Positions 1-9,571 of a stretch of DNA of 64,000 nt are shown piece by piece. The notes under the pieces are model-generated. The model did no database searches. It was not told where the DNA came from and saw only the letters and a list, made by a program, of their open reading frames with translations. The stretch covers positions 3,226,001 to 3,290,000 of the forward strand of contig NZ_WIXO01000001.1 of NCBI RefSeq assembly GCF_009709575.1, given 5' to 3'. This stretch comes from Streptomyces taklimakanensis (GTDB lineage: Bacteria > Actinomycetota > Actinomycetes > Streptomycetales > Streptomycetaceae). The position numbers and the translations under genes were made by a program. Within the stretch, counting starts at the first letter, position 1, and each line of letters begins with the position of its first letter.

Positions 1-2570
1 TCGCCTGGCACCTCCAGGAGGTGCTCAAGCCCAAGGTCCCGGTCCGCCGGATGGTCTTCAACGAGATCACCAAGGACGCCATCCGGGCCGCGGTCTCCAA
101 CACCCGCGAGCTCAACCAGCGCCTGGTCGACGCCCAGGAGACCCGCCGCATCCTCGACCGGCTCTACGGCTACGAGGTCTCCCCGGTGCTGTGGAAGAAG
201 GTCATGCCCAGGCTCTCGGCGGGCCGCGTGCAGTCCGTCGCCACCCGTCTGGTCGTCGAGCGCGAGCGCGAGCGCATCGCGTTCCGCTCCGCCGAGTACT
301 GGGACCTGACCGGCACCTTCACCGCCGGTGACCCGGCCGCGCCCACCGCCGGTGACCCGGCCGCGCCCACCGCCGGTGACCCGGCGGGTTTCACGGCTCG
401 GCTGACCACCGTGGACGGCCGCCGCGTCGCGCAGGGCCGTGACTTCGGCCCCGACGGGCGGCTGAAGGGCGAGTCGAACGTCCTGCACCTGGACGAGTCC
501 GCCGCCCGCGCGCTGGCCGGCGCCCTGGAGGGCGCCGACTTCACCGTCCGCTCGGTGGAGTCCAAGCCCTACCGTCGCTCGCCCTACGCGCCCTTCCGCA
601 CCACCACACTCCAGCAGGAGGCGAGCCGCAAGCTCGGCTTCGGCGCGAAGGTGACCATGCAGGTGGCCCAGAAGCTGTACGAGAACGGCTTCATCACCTA
701 CATGCGGACGGACTCCACCACCCTGTCCGACACCGCCGTCGCCGCCGCCCGGGCCCAGGTCACCCAGCTCTACGGGGCCGACTACCTGCCCGACCGCCCC
801 CGCACCTACGCGAGCAAGGTCAAGAACGCCCAGGAGGCGCACGAGGCGATCCGCCCCTCCGGCGACCGCTTCCGCACCCCCGCCGAGACGGGGCTGACCG
901 GCGACCAGTTCAAGTTGTACGAGCTGATCTGGAAGCGGACGGTGGCCTCTCAGATGAAGGACGCCACCGGCCGGTCCGTCACCGTGAAGGTCGGCGGGCG
1001 GTGTGCCGCCGATGGCGGGCAGTGGGCCGGCCGGGACGCGGAGTTCAGCGCCTCCGGCAAGATCATCACCTTCCACGGCTTCCTGAAGGCCTACGTCGAG
1101 TCCACCGACGACCCCGGTGCCGACCTCGACGACCGCGAGCGCCGCCTGCCGCAGGTCACCGAGGGCGACCCGCTGACCGCCACCGAGATGTCGGTGGACG
1201 GCCACGCGACCAAGCCCCCGGCCCGTTACACCGAGGCCACGCTGGTCAAGGAGCTGGAGGAGCGCGAGATCGGGCGCCCCTCGACGTACGCGTCGATCAT
1301 CAGCACCATCCTCGACCGCGGCTACGTCTTCAAGAAGGGAACGGCACTCGTCCCCTCCTTCCTCTCCTTCGCCGTCGTCGGCCTGCTGGAGAAGCACTTC
1401 GGCCGGCTGGTCGACTACGACTTCACCGCGAAGATGGAGGACGACCTCGACCGCATCGCGGCGGGCGAGGCCGACGCGGTGCCGTGGCTGCGCCGCTTCT
1501 ACTTCGGCACCGACGAGCCGGGCGCCGGCACCGCCGCCGCGGCCGACGCGGGCAACGGCGACGGGGATCACCTGGGCGGTCTGAAGGAGCTGGTCTCCGA
1601 CCTCGGCGCGATCGACGCCCGTGGGGTCTCCTCCTTCCCCGTCGGCGAGGGCATCGTGCTGCGGGTGGGCCGCTACGGCCCCTACGTCGAGGAGCAGCCC
1701 AAGACCGAGGGCGAGACCGGCCGGCGTGCCGACGTGCCCGCCGACCTGCCGCCGGACGAGCTGACGGTGGAGTACGCCAGGGAGCTGCTGGATCGACCCA
1801 GCGGCGAGGTCGCGCTGGGCACCGACCCGGACACGGGCCGCGCCATCGTCGCCAAGGCGGGCCGCTACGGACCGTACGTCACCGAGGTGCTGCCCGAGGG
1901 CACCCCGAAGACGGGGAAGAACGCGGTCAAGCCGCGCACGGCCTCCCTGTTCAAGTCGATGTCCCTGGACACCATCACCCTCGACGACGCGCTGAAGCTG
2001 CTCTCCCTGCCGCGCGTGGTGGGCACCGACCCCGAGTCCGGCGAGGAGATCACCGCCCAGAACGGCCGCTACGGCCCGTATCTGAAGAGGGGCACCGACT
2101 CGCGGTCGTTGCAGAGCGAGGAGCAGCTCCTCACGATCACCCTCGAAGAGGCGTTGGCGATCTACGCCCAGCCCAAGCAGCGTGGCCGGGCCGCCGCCAA
2201 GCCGCCGTTGAAGGAGTTGGGCACCGACCCGACCAGCGAGCGCCCGGTGGTCGTCAAGGACGGCCGCTTCGGCCCGTACGTCACCGACGGCGAGACCAAT
2301 GCCACGCTGCGCCGTGACGACGACGTAGAGACGATCACGCCGGAGCGCGCGTACGAGCTGCTGGCCGAGAAGCGCGCCAAGGGACCGGCGAAGAAGACGG
2401 CCAAGAAGGCGGCCAAGAAGACCGCGACGAAGAAGACCGCCACGAAGAAGACGGCCACGAAGAAGACGGCCACGAAGAAGACGGCCACGAAGAAGACCGC
2501 CGCGAAGAAGACGGCCACCGGGAAGAAGACGGCCGCGAGGACGACGAGCGGTCCCTCCGACTCCGAGTGA
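1..2570 (+). CDS. topA: DNA topoisomerase I, 5' end missing
   Basis: Type IA topoisomerase that relaxes negatively supercoiled DNA. The reading frame is open from the first bases of the window, so the N-terminal TOPRIM part lies outside. The catalytic Tyr sits in the motif TYMRTDS (Tyr codon 699-701). The C-terminal half carries four GRYGPY or GRFGPY topoisomerase repeats, followed by a lysine-rich tail of tandem KKTA units (about 2390-2545). This tail-type C-terminus is usual for actinobacterial TopA, where it binds DNA. A short in-frame tandem repeat near 321-384 adds Gly-Asp-Pro-rich residues. The gene is chromosomal and is followed by tmk and holB in the same direction. Identification is secure; only the start is missing. 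Confidence 0.96.
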   Translation, partial: AWHLQEVLKPKVPVRRMVFNEITKDAIRAAVSNTRELNQRLVDAQETRRILDRLYGYEVSPVLWKKVMPRLSAGRVQSVATRLVVERERERIAFRSAEYWDLTGTFTAGDPAAPTAGDPAAPTAGDPAGFTARLTTVDGRRVAQGRDFGPDGRLKGESNVLHLDESAARALAGALEGADFTVRSVESKPYRRSPYAPFRTTTLQQEASRKLGFGAKVTMQVAQKLYENGFITYMRTDSTTLSDTAVAAARAQVTQLYGADYLPDRPRTYASKVKNAQEAHEAIRPSGDRFRTPAETGLTGDQFKLYELIWKRTVASQMKDATGRSVTVKVGGRCAADGGQWAGRDAEFSASGKIITFHGFLKAYVESTDDPGADLDDRERRLPQVTEGDPLTATEMSVDGHATKPPARYTEATLVKELEEREIGRPSTYASIISTILDRGYVFKKGTALVPSFLSFAVVGLLEKHFGRLVDYDFTAKMEDDLDRIAAGEADAVPWLRRFYFGTDEPGAGTAAAADAGNGDGDHLGGLKELVSDLGAIDARGVSSFPVGEGIVLRVGRYGPYVEEQPKTEGETGRRADVPADLPPDELTVEYARELLDRPSGEVALGTDPDTGRAIVAKAGRYGPYVTEVLPEGTPKTGKNAVKPRTASLFKSMSLDTITLDDALKLLSLPRVVGTDPESGEEITAQNGRYGPYLKRGTDSRSLQSEEQLLTITLEEALAIYAQPKQRGRAAAKPPLKELGTDPTSERPVVVKDGRFGPYVTDGETNATLRRDDDVETITPERAYELLAEKRAKGPAKKTAKKAAKKTATKKTATKKTATKKTATKKTATKKTAAKKTATGKKTAARTTSGPSDSE
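321..384 (+). repeat. 24-bp tandem repeat inside topA
   Basis: The unit accgccggtgacccgg plus gccgcgccc-type filler is repeated 2.7 times (starts at 321, 345 and 369). It encodes repeated GDPAAPTA residues. It keeps frame, so it is probably a harmless, length-variable linker in the protein. Confidence 0.8.
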
Positions 2571-2703
2571 GGGGCGGGGCGGGGCGTCGCGCCGCACCGG
2601 CCGTCCGTCCCGCCCCGTTGCTGCCACGCACCGTCCGGAGCGCGTCCGTCCGTTTGTTCGGCCGCTCCGTCGATCCGGCGCCGCCGCCCGCTAGGCTGGC
2701 GGA

Positions 2704-5700
2704 ATGACGCGTGCAGACCAGCCACCGGTCGTGAACCCCACCTCCGAAGCCCTGGCCGCGGACTCCCGCGAGCGCGCCGTACGGGCCCTGCTGAGGCATG
2801 CCCCCCTGCGGCGGCTGTGGAGCGCGCGGCTCGCCGCCGGCACCGGTGACGTCCTCGCCCTGCTCGTCCTGGTCCTGCTCGTGCTCCAGGCGGCTGTCAT
2901 GGTGCCCGCCGGTGGGGGCGAGTCGATCCTCGGTGGCGGCTACCGGGGAGTGGCCCTCGCCGTCGCCGCCGTCCTGGCGGTCCGGATGCTGGCCACCGTG
3001 CTGTTCGGCGCCGTCCTGCTGGGCCCGCTCTCCTCGCTGACCGCCGACTCCTCCGGCGCCCTCGACCGCCGCTGGACCATGATCGGCGCGGACGGCCTGC
3101 GGCTGGCGCTCATGATCGTCGCGCCGCTGTGGATCGAGTGGACCCCCGACCAGGCGTTCGCGTTCCTCCTGGCCACCGCCTTCCTCATCGGGGTCGCCGA
3201 GCGCTTCGGAACCGTGGCCAAGGACAGTGCCGCCCCCACACTGCTGCCCGCGCCACCGCCCGAGGGCGCCGCCGTACGCCCCCTGCCGGACCACCACGAC
3301 GCACTGCGCCGCCTGTGGCTGCGGACGGGATTCGCCGCCGTTCCGCTGGCCGCCGCCGCCCTGGTCGTGGTGACCCTGCTGAGCAATCTGCTGGGCGCGG
3401 GCGTCGAGTGGTTCACCACCCACCAGGCGGCGCTGTCGTCGTACGCGGCGGCCGGTCTGTTCGCCGCGTCGATCACCCAGCTGTACTTCCTGCACCTGCC
3501 CGGCGGCGACACCCCGCGCCCCCGCTCCCCGCTGGAGGGGCTGCGCCGCCCCCGGCTCGGTCGGCCCGAGCGGGCCGACGGCACGGACGGGACGGCCCCC
3601 CGGGGGGAGAAGGGCGCCAAGGGCACCCGCAGGCCGGTGGACAAGGGCCGCACCGGCGCGGTCCCGCTGCTCGTCCTCGCCTGTGCCTGCGTCTCCGCCG
3701 CGATCGCCGCGGCCGTGGCCCTCGCCTCCCTGCACGCCGCGGACCTGGGGGGCGGGCCGGTCCTCTTCGGACTGTTCGTCCTGGCGTTGACCGGTGGCAC
3801 GGCGGCCGGTATCCGCAGGGCCCCGCGCACGGTGCCCGCCCTCTCCCGGCGGCGGCTGCTCGCCCTGTCCGTCGCGCTGACCGGTCTGGCGCTGCTGGCG
3901 GCCGGGCTGGCCCCCGACACCACCACCGTGCTGCTGCTCCTCCTCCTCGCCGGCCTGGCGTCCGGGGTCGCCGCGCACGCGGGGCACACCCTCCTGGACG
4001 AGGAGACCGAGGAGTCCCGTCGCGCCCGGATGACCGATCACCTCCACGCGGTGGTGCGCCTCGGCATCGGGCTGGCCGCCGTCCTCGCGCCCGTGCCGGC
4101 CGCCCTCGTCGGTCCGCACCGCGTCGAGAGCGGCGACTTCGTCTTCGCCCACGGTGGTGCGGCCTTCACCCTGATGCTGGTGGGCGCGCTGCTGTTGCCG
4201 GTGGCCGCCCTGGTCCTGGTCCGCCTCGACGACCGGCAGGGTGTGCCGCTGCGGCGCGACCTGCGCGAGGCGTTCGGCGGCGGAGCCGAACCACGCCAGG
4301 CCCCGGCGCCGAACGGTTTCTTCATCGCCCTGGAGGGTGGTGACGGCGCGGGCAAGTCCACCCAGGTCGAGGCGTTGGCCGAGTGGATCCGCGCCAAGGG
4401 CCACGAGGTCGTGGTCACCCGCGAACCGGGCGCCACCCCGATCGGCAAACGGCTGCGCTCGATCCTGCTGGACGTCTCCTCGGCCGGCCTGTCGCACCGT
4501 GCCGAGGCCCTGCTCTACGCGGCCGACCGCGCCGAGCACGTCGACTCGGTGGTGCGCCCCGCCCTGGAGCGCGGCGCCGTCGTCATCTCCGACCGCTACA
4601 TCGACTCCTCCGTGGCCTACCAGGGCGCCGGCCGCGACCTGTCGCCCACCGAGGTCGCCCGCATCTCCCGCTGGGCCACCGACGGACTGGTGCCCCATCT
4701 GACGGTGCTGCTGGACATCTCGCCCGAGACCGCCCGCGAGCGCTTCACCGAGGCGCCCGACCGGTTGGAGTCGGAGTCCGCCGAGTTCCACCGACGGGTC
4801 CGCGCCGGCTTCCTCGCCCTGGCCGCCTCCGACCCGACGCGCTACCTGGTGGTCGACGCCGGTCAGGAGCCCGAGGCCGTCACCACCGTGGTACGGCACC
4901 GGCTCGACCGGATGCTGCCGCTGTCCGAAGCCGAGATCGCCGCCCGCGAGGAGGCGCGTCGGAAGGCCGAGGAGGAGGCCCGGCGGCGTGCGGAGGAGGA
5001 GGCCGCGCGCAAGGCGGAGGAGGAGCGCCTGGAGCGCGAGCGGCAGGAGCGGCTCGCCCGGTTGCGCGCCGAAGAGGAGGAGCGCAGGCGCCGCGAGGAG
5101 GAAGAGGCCCGCCGCCGCGAGGAACTGCGCCAGGCCGAGGAGGCCAAGCGTCGCGCCGAGGAGGCCCGCCGACTGGCGGAGGAGGAGCGCGAGCGCCGGG
5201 AGGCCGAGGAGCGGGTCCGCCGCGAGGAGGAGGCGCGCAGGCGTCGCCTCGCCGAGGAGGAGGCCAGGCTGCGGGCCGAGGCCGAGGAGCGCCGTCGCGA
5301 GAAGCAGCGGAAGGCGGAGGAGGCGCTGCTCCGCGCGGAGGAGGCCCGCAAGGCCGCCGAAGCGGAGGCCGCCCGCGACGAGGAGCGGAGGATCTCGCTG
5401 CGCAAGGACCCGGAAGGACCGGGGAAGTCCGACGTCCCGGGCGCCCCGACTGCCCCGGAGGGCGCCGCCGGCCCCGCGGGGGAGCGGGGACGTGGGCACT
5501 CGCTGCGGAAGGAGCCCCAGGAGCGTGCCGGGGCGGTGCCCGCCGACGAGGAGGAGACCAGGGTCCTGCCGCAGGTCTCGCCGGACGCGGAGGACACGGT
5601 CACCCTGCCGCAGGCCGGACGGTCCGCCCCGCCGTCCGAGGTCTCCGCCGAGGACGAGACCACCGTCCTGCCGCAGGTCCGGCCCGGCGAGCCCGCCCCC

Positions 5701-5997
5701 GGACGCGGCGGGGCCGGCGTGGAACCGGCCGACCGGGTGCCGTCGTGGGTGTTCCGACCGGAGGAGTCCCGGACGGCCGCCCCGCCGGCCGGCGAGGAGC
5801 GCACGCGCGAGTTGCCGCAGGTGGACGAGCGGGGCCGGCCCCGGCGCCGGCCGGAGTGGGCCGAGGAGACCCCCCTGGACGACCTGCCCACCCTCGCGGA
5901 CGAACTGCTCGGTCCCCACCAGGACCTCACCGGCCGGGCCGAGGGGTTCGACGAGGACGACGACGGCCGCCGCGGGGGCCGCGGCCCCCGCGGCTGA
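2704..5997 (+). CDS. tmk: dTMP kinase fused to N-terminal MFS-like membrane domain
   Basis: Thymidylate kinase (dTMP to dTDP, DNA precursor synthesis). The protein has 1097 aa, far longer than the usual 200-aa enzyme. Residues 1-510 form many hydrophobic helices resembling a major-facilitator fold. The kinase occupies about 538-740, with P-loop GGDGAGKST at 545-553 and the DRY motif at 630-632. Residues about 743-896 are an EAR/EER-rich charged coiled coil, followed by a disordered acidic tail. This giant architecture is typical of Streptomyces tmk. The role of the membrane domain is unknown. The ATG at 2704 lies about 130 bases after topA. The strongly biased coiled-coil DNA creates long antisense reading frames that are not genes. 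Confidence 0.93.
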   Translation: MTRADQPPVVNPTSEALAADSRERAVRALLRHAPLRRLWSARLAAGTGDVLALLVLVLLVLQAAVMVPAGGGESILGGGYRGVALAVAAVLAVRMLATVLFGAVLLGPLSSLTADSSGALDRRWTMIGADGLRLALMIVAPLWIEWTPDQAFAFLLATAFLIGVAERFGTVAKDSAAPTLLPAPPPEGAAVRPLPDHHDALRRLWLRTGFAAVPLAAAALVVVTLLSNLLGAGVEWFTTHQAALSSYAAAGLFAASITQLYFLHLPGGDTPRPRSPLEGLRRPRLGRPERADGTDGTAPRGEKGAKGTRRPVDKGRTGAVPLLVLACACVSAAIAAAVALASLHAADLGGGPVLFGLFVLALTGGTAAGIRRAPRTVPALSRRRLLALSVALTGLALLAAGLAPDTTTVLLLLLLAGLASGVAAHAGHTLLDEETEESRRARMTDHLHAVVRLGIGLAAVLAPVPAALVGPHRVESGDFVFAHGGAAFTLMLVGALLLPVAALVLVRLDDRQGVPLRRDLREAFGGGAEPRQAPAPNGFFIALEGGDGAGKSTQVEALAEWIRAKGHEVVVTREPGATPIGKRLRSILLDVSSAGLSHRAEALLYAADRAEHVDSVVRPALERGAVVISDRYIDSSVAYQGAGRDLSPTEVARISRWATDGLVPHLTVLLDISPETARERFTEAPDRLESESAEFHRRVRAGFLALAASDPTRYLVVDAGQEPEAVTTVVRHRLDRMLPLSEAEIAAREEARRKAEEEARRRAEEEAARKAEEERLERERQERLARLRAEEEERRRREEEEARRREELRQAEEAKRRAEEARRLAEEERERREAEERVRREEEARRRRLAEEEARLRAEAEERRREKQRKAEEALLRAEEARKAAEAEAARDEERRISLRKDPEGPGKSDVPGAPTAPEGAAGPAGERGRGHSLRKEPQERAGAVPADEEETRVLPQVSPDAEDTVTLPQAGRSAPPSEVSAEDETTVLPQVRPGEPAPGRGGAGVEPADRVPSWVFRPEESRTAAPPAGEERTRELPQVDERGRPRRRPEWAEETPLDDLPTLADELLGPHQDLTGRAEGFDEDDDGRRGGRGPRG

Positions 5998-6106
5998 CCC
6001 CCGGCCGTCCCGACCGGCCGCCCCGGCCCGCTCCGTCCGGGACTGTCGGTGGCATGCGGAACAATGGAGCCGCCGGACGACGAGCGGGAGGAGGGCACCG
6101 AGGGCC

Positions 6107-7315
6107 ATGGCCGTATGGGACGACCTGATCGGTCAGGACAGGGTCACGGAGCAGCTCACCGCCGCCGCGCGCGACGCCGACGCCCACGTCGCCGCCGCGG
6201 TGTCCGGCGGGGAGCCGGAGCCGGCCGGCTCGTCGATGACCCATGCCTGGCTGTTCACCGGCCCGCCCGGTTCCGGCCTGGCGACGGCCGCCCGCGCCTT
6301 CGCCGCCGCCCTCCAGTGCGTCAGCCCGGACCGGGCGCTGGGCGGCGCTCCCGGCTGCGGCTTCTGCGACGGCTGCCACACGGCCCTGGTCGGCACCCAC
6401 GCCGACGTCGAGGTGGTGCGCGCGGCCGGGCTCAGCACGGGCGTCGACGAGACCCGCGACCTGGTGCGCCGCGCCCAGCTCTCCCCGTCCGGAGGCCGTT
6501 GGCAGGTGGTCGTCCACGAGACCGCCGACCGGCTCACCGAGCAGGCCGCCAACGCCCTGCTGAAAGCCGTCGAGGAGCCCGCTCCCCGTACGGTGTGGCT
6601 GCTGTGCGCGCCCTCGGCCGACGACGTCCTGCCGACGATCCGCTCCCGCTGCCGCCACCTGGTACTGCGCACGCCGCCGGTGGACGCCGTCGCCGACGCC
6701 CTGATCCGGCGCGACGGCATCGAGCCGGAGCTCGCCGTGGCGGCCGCCCGCGCCACCCAGGGCCACGTCGAACGGGCCCGTCGGCTGGCCACCGACGAGC
6801 GGGCCCGCGCCCGCCGCGCCGCCGTCCTCGCCCTCCCCACCCGCATCGCGGACGTCGGAGACGCTCTCAAAGCCGCCCAGCAACTCGTGGAGGCGGCCGG
6901 TGAGGACGCCAAGGAGGCCGTCGAGGAGGTGGACACCCGGGAGACGGAGGAGATGCGCGCCGCCCTGGGCGCCGCCGAGGGCGGCCGACTGCCGCGCGGT
7001 ACGGCCGGGGTGATGAAGGACCTGGAGAAGCGGCAGAAGAGTCGCGCCACCCGTGCCCAGCGCGACTCCCTGGACCTCGCCCTGACCGACCTCACCTCCT
7101 TCTACCGCGACGTGCTGGCCCGACAGCTCGGCTCCTCCGTACCGATCGCGAACGAGGACGTGCGCGACGCCGTCGAGCGGATCGCCGCCGCCACCCGTCC
7201 GGAGCAGACGCTGCGCCGGATGGAGGCCGTACTGGAGTGCCGTGGCGCCATCGAGCGCAACGTGGCGCCGCTGCTGGCCGTGGAGGCGATGACGCTCGCC
7301 CTGCGGGCCGGTTGA
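6107..7315 (+). CDS. holB: DNA polymerase III subunit delta'
   Basis: Clamp-loader subunit of 402 aa. The N-terminus MAVWDDLIGQ and the preceding GGGAGGAGGG ribosome-binding site fix the start at 6107; the reading frame is open further upstream. The P-loop is degenerate, GPPGSGLA around residues 52-59, with the Lys replaced, as expected for delta', which does not hydrolyse ATP. A zinc site is formed by Cys71, Cys84, Cys87 and Cys90. It follows tmk closely, and this tmk-holB order is common in bacteria. Confidence 0.93.
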   Translation: MAVWDDLIGQDRVTEQLTAAARDADAHVAAAVSGGEPEPAGSSMTHAWLFTGPPGSGLATAARAFAAALQCVSPDRALGGAPGCGFCDGCHTALVGTHADVEVVRAAGLSTGVDETRDLVRRAQLSPSGGRWQVVVHETADRLTEQAANALLKAVEEPAPRTVWLLCAPSADDVLPTIRSRCRHLVLRTPPVDAVADALIRRDGIEPELAVAAARATQGHVERARRLATDERARARRAAVLALPTRIADVGDALKAAQQLVEAAGEDAKEAVEEVDTRETEEMRAALGAAEGGRLPRGTAGVMKDLEKRQKSRATRAQRDSLDLALTDLTSFYRDVLARQLGSSVPIANEDVRDAVERIAAATRPEQTLRRMEAVLECRGAIERNVAPLLAVEAMTLALRAG

Positions 7316-7435
7316 CCCGGCCCGCGTGCGGCCCGCCCGCCGCCCTTCGGCCGGCCCGCCACCACGGTGGCGCGCCGGTACGGCACGGTGGCGGCTCCGT
7401 CGCACCGGGCCGCGCCCCGTATACGCTCCGGAGGC

Positions 7436-9037
7436 ATGGACACCAGGCGTCTGCTCCGTACCGGTGGCATCGCGTTCGCGGCCGCCGCGCTCCTCCTGTC
7501 GGGCTGCTCCGATTCGGGCGGCCCCGACCGGGAGAACCGGCCGGACGCCTCCTCGTCGGCGCCTCTCTCCGACAACCGCGTGACCGGCGCCGCCAGGGCA
7601 CTGGAACCGCTGCCCCGCGAGATCCCGGCGGGACTCAGGCCGTACTACGAGCAGAAGCCGGACTGGAAGGAGTGCGGCGTCGCCGGCTTCCAGTGCGCGG
7701 AACTGCGCGTACCGCTGGACTACGACAAGCCGGAGGGGACCGAGGAGCTGAAGCTCGCCGTCACCCGGAAGAAGGCCACCGGGCCGGGCAGGCGTCTGGG
7801 CACCCTGCACGTCAATCCCGGTGGACCCGGCGGCTCCGCCGTCGACTACGTTCAGAACGCGGCGGGCGTCGGCTACCCGGCCCCCGTGCGTGCCCGGTAC
7901 GACATCGTGGGCATGGATCCGCGCGGCGTGGCCGGCAGTGAACCCATCGAGTGCCTGACGGACGACGAGATGGACTCCTACGTCCAGACCGACGTCACCC
8001 CCGACGACCGGGGCGAGGTCGAGGAACTGGTGGGCGCCTTCGAGGAGTTCGCCAAGGGCTGCGAGAAGCGCGAGGGCGGTCTGCTCGGCCACGTCTCCAC
8101 CATCGAGGCGGCCCGTGACCTGGACATCCTGCGCGAGGTCCTCGGCGACGACAAGCTCACCTACGTCGGGGCCTCCTACGGCACCTTCCTCGGCGCCACC
8201 TACGCCGGACTCTTCCCGCACCGCGTCGGCCGTCTCGTCCTGGACGGCGCCATGGATCCCTCGCTCGGCTCCCGACAGCTCAACCTCGACCAGACCGCGG
8301 GCTTCCAGACCGCGTTCCGGGCCTTCCTGGAGGACTGCGTCCGTCGCGACGACTGCCCGCTGGGCAGCGGCAGCACGGAGGAGGCCGCGGGGAGACTGGA
8401 CGACCTCCTCAAGGAGCTGGACGCCAGGCCGATCGGCACCGGCACCTCCCGGAAGCTGACCGAGTCGTTGGCCACGACCGGCGTGCTCAACGCCATGTAC
8501 ACCGAGTACTACTGGCCGAGGCTGCGCTCGGCGCTCACCGCCGCCCGGGACGGCGACGGCGCGGAGCTGCTGACGATGGCCGACGAGTACTACGACCGTG
8601 CGGCGGACGGTTCGTACGGCAACATCATGTACGCCAACCCCGCCGTGAACTGCCTCGACCTCCCGGCCCCCTTCAAGGGGCCGGACGAGGCGGAGAAGGC
8701 CGTGGCCGACTTCCGCCGAGCCTCCTCGGTCTTCGGCCGCAACTTCGCCTGGACGGCACTGAACTGCACCTACTGGCAGCACCCGCCCACCGGGGAGCCC
8801 CGCCGCATCGAGGCGAAGGGAGCCGCCCCCATCCTGGTGATCGGCACCACCCGGGACCCGGCCACCCCCTACAAGTGGGCGGAGGGCCTGGCGGAGCAGC
8901 TCTCCTCGGGCACCCTGCTGACGTACGACGGCGACGGTCACACCGCGTACGTGCGCGGCAGCGACTGCGTCGACTCGGCGGTCAACGACTACCTGCTCCG
9001 GGGCAAGGTGCCCGAGGACGGGACGCGGTGCTCGTGA
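7436..9037 (+). CDS. secreted alpha/beta-hydrolase lipoprotein, TAP/SlpD-SlpE family peptidase
   Basis: Predicted exported serine peptidase of 533 aa. A signal peptide ends in lipobox LLSGC (Cys24), so the protein should be membrane-anchored outside the cell. The oxyanion region HVNPGGPGGSA, nucleophile GASYG (Ser247), Asp474 in TRDPATP and His502 in GDGHTAY complete the triad. The C-terminal part matches the TAP-like domain of Streptomyces tripeptidyl aminopeptidases and the mycelium-associated Slp proteases. The ATG at 7436 has GGAGG just upstream. A possible -10 (TATACG) lies about 15 bases before the start. Confidence 0.9.
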   Translation: MDTRRLLRTGGIAFAAAALLLSGCSDSGGPDRENRPDASSSAPLSDNRVTGAARALEPLPREIPAGLRPYYEQKPDWKECGVAGFQCAELRVPLDYDKPEGTEELKLAVTRKKATGPGRRLGTLHVNPGGPGGSAVDYVQNAAGVGYPAPVRARYDIVGMDPRGVAGSEPIECLTDDEMDSYVQTDVTPDDRGEVEELVGAFEEFAKGCEKREGGLLGHVSTIEAARDLDILREVLGDDKLTYVGASYGTFLGATYAGLFPHRVGRLVLDGAMDPSLGSRQLNLDQTAGFQTAFRAFLEDCVRRDDCPLGSGSTEEAAGRLDDLLKELDARPIGTGTSRKLTESLATTGVLNAMYTEYYWPRLRSALTAARDGDGAELLTMADEYYDRAADGSYGNIMYANPAVNCLDLPAPFKGPDEAEKAVADFRRASSVFGRNFAWTALNCTYWQHPPTGEPRRIEAKGAAPILVIGTTRDPATPYKWAEGLAEQLSSGTLLTYDGDGHTAYVRGSDCVDSAVNDYLLRGKVPEDGTRCS

Positions 9038-9078
9038 CCCGCGCCGCAACCCGGTACGGGGCACCCCCGGACACTGTG

Positions 9079-9084
9079 TAGACT
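9079..9084 (+). promoter_or_regulatory. -10 hexamer of the tRNA-Thr promoter
   Basis: TAGACT, preceded by TGTG, lies 30 bases before the tRNA. This is a good actinobacterial -10 with an extended TGN-type element; no convincing -35 is visible. Confidence 0.5.
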
Positions 9085-9114
9085 TGGGCGCGCTGCGGTT
9101 CCCCCGCACGCACT

Positions 9115-9188
9115 GCCGCCTTAGCTCAGTCGGCCAGAGCGACGCACTCGTAATGCGTAGGTCAAGGGTTCGATTCCCTTAGGCGGCT
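9115..9188 (+). tRNA. tRNA-Thr (anticodon CGT)
   Basis: A complete cloverleaf folds by eye. The 7-bp acceptor stem is GCCGCCT with AGGCGGC. The D arm follows, then anticodon stem ACGCA/TGCGT with loop CTCGTAA (anticodon CGT, reading ACG), and a T arm AAGGG-TTCGATT-CCCTT. CCA is not encoded. The prophage begins immediately downstream, so the 3' half is the likely integration site. Confidence 0.96.
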
Positions 9189-9264
9189 CCGCATCTGACC
9201 TGCGGTTTCCCTTCGGGGAGACCGCAGGTCTTTTCGCGTCGCCAGCAATCTCGCCAGCGATTGC
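9165..9264. other. putative attL of the prophage
   Basis: The host-to-phage transition falls between the tRNA 3' half and the first phage operator at 9337. The segment 9235-9336 has no gene. It contains a direct repeat TCGCCAGC (9239-9246, 9251-9258) and an inverted pair GCAATC/GATTGC (9245-9250, 9259-9264), which could be integrase arm sites. No second copy of the tRNA 3' end was found in the window, so the exact core is unknown. Confidence 0.4.
9197..9234 (+). terminator. rho-independent terminator after tRNA-Thr
   Basis: A 10-bp stem GACCTGCGGT/ACCGCAGGTC with a short loop is followed directly by TTTT. Confidence 0.85.
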
Positions 9265-9336
9265 ACCCCTGCGGCCCTCCATAACCCTCTGCGCCCCGAC
9301 GCGACCCGACCGGCGAGGCGAGTGCCGCCACTCGAT

Positions 9337-9387
9337 GCAAGCAAGTGGCGTCACCTACTTGCAAAGCCCTCTGCGTCCTCCTAAAGT
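9337..9387 (+). promoter_or_regulatory. operator-promoter module 1
   Basis: A 26-bp two-armed operator (9337-9362; left arm GCAAGCAAGTG, right arm CACCTACTTGC) overlaps the -35 TTGCAA (9359-9364). A 17-bp spacer then leads to -10 TAAAGT (9382-9387). It matches the modules at 15634, 23510 and 26134 in arm sequence, arm spacing and promoter spacing. It should drive the gene at 9572. The rest of the 9388-9571 leader shows nothing else clear. Confidence 0.7.
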
Positions 9388-9571
9388 CGTCGCCACCCAC
9401 AAGCACCCAACCGCCGCCGCCCTGGCCGCTCGGGTCCGACTCGCCCTTCCCTTTGCAGTGGTCGGCCCGATCGCCGACAGCGTCCTCACCGCGGTGCTGA
9501 TCCTCACCCCCCCCCCGCGTGGATGGCCCTCGCCGCACCCGCTCCCACCTCTGACGACGGAGGAACCGACT

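Noticed and set aside
2390..2545. Short direct repeats that could be taken for a CRISPR array
   Set aside because: They encode the Lys-rich KKTA tail of TopA in frame and have no unique spacers. No CRISPR array was seen anywhere in the window.
2335..6108. Minus-strand frame of 1257 codons opposite tmk
   Set aside because: It is a shadow of the codon bias in tmk and its coiled coil; the product is low complexity with no domain or ribosome site.
9121..9354. Minus-strand frame reading GIEPLTYALRVRRS across the tRNA
   Set aside because: It is the antisense of the tRNA-Thr and its terminator; this is a frequent false gene at tRNA loci.
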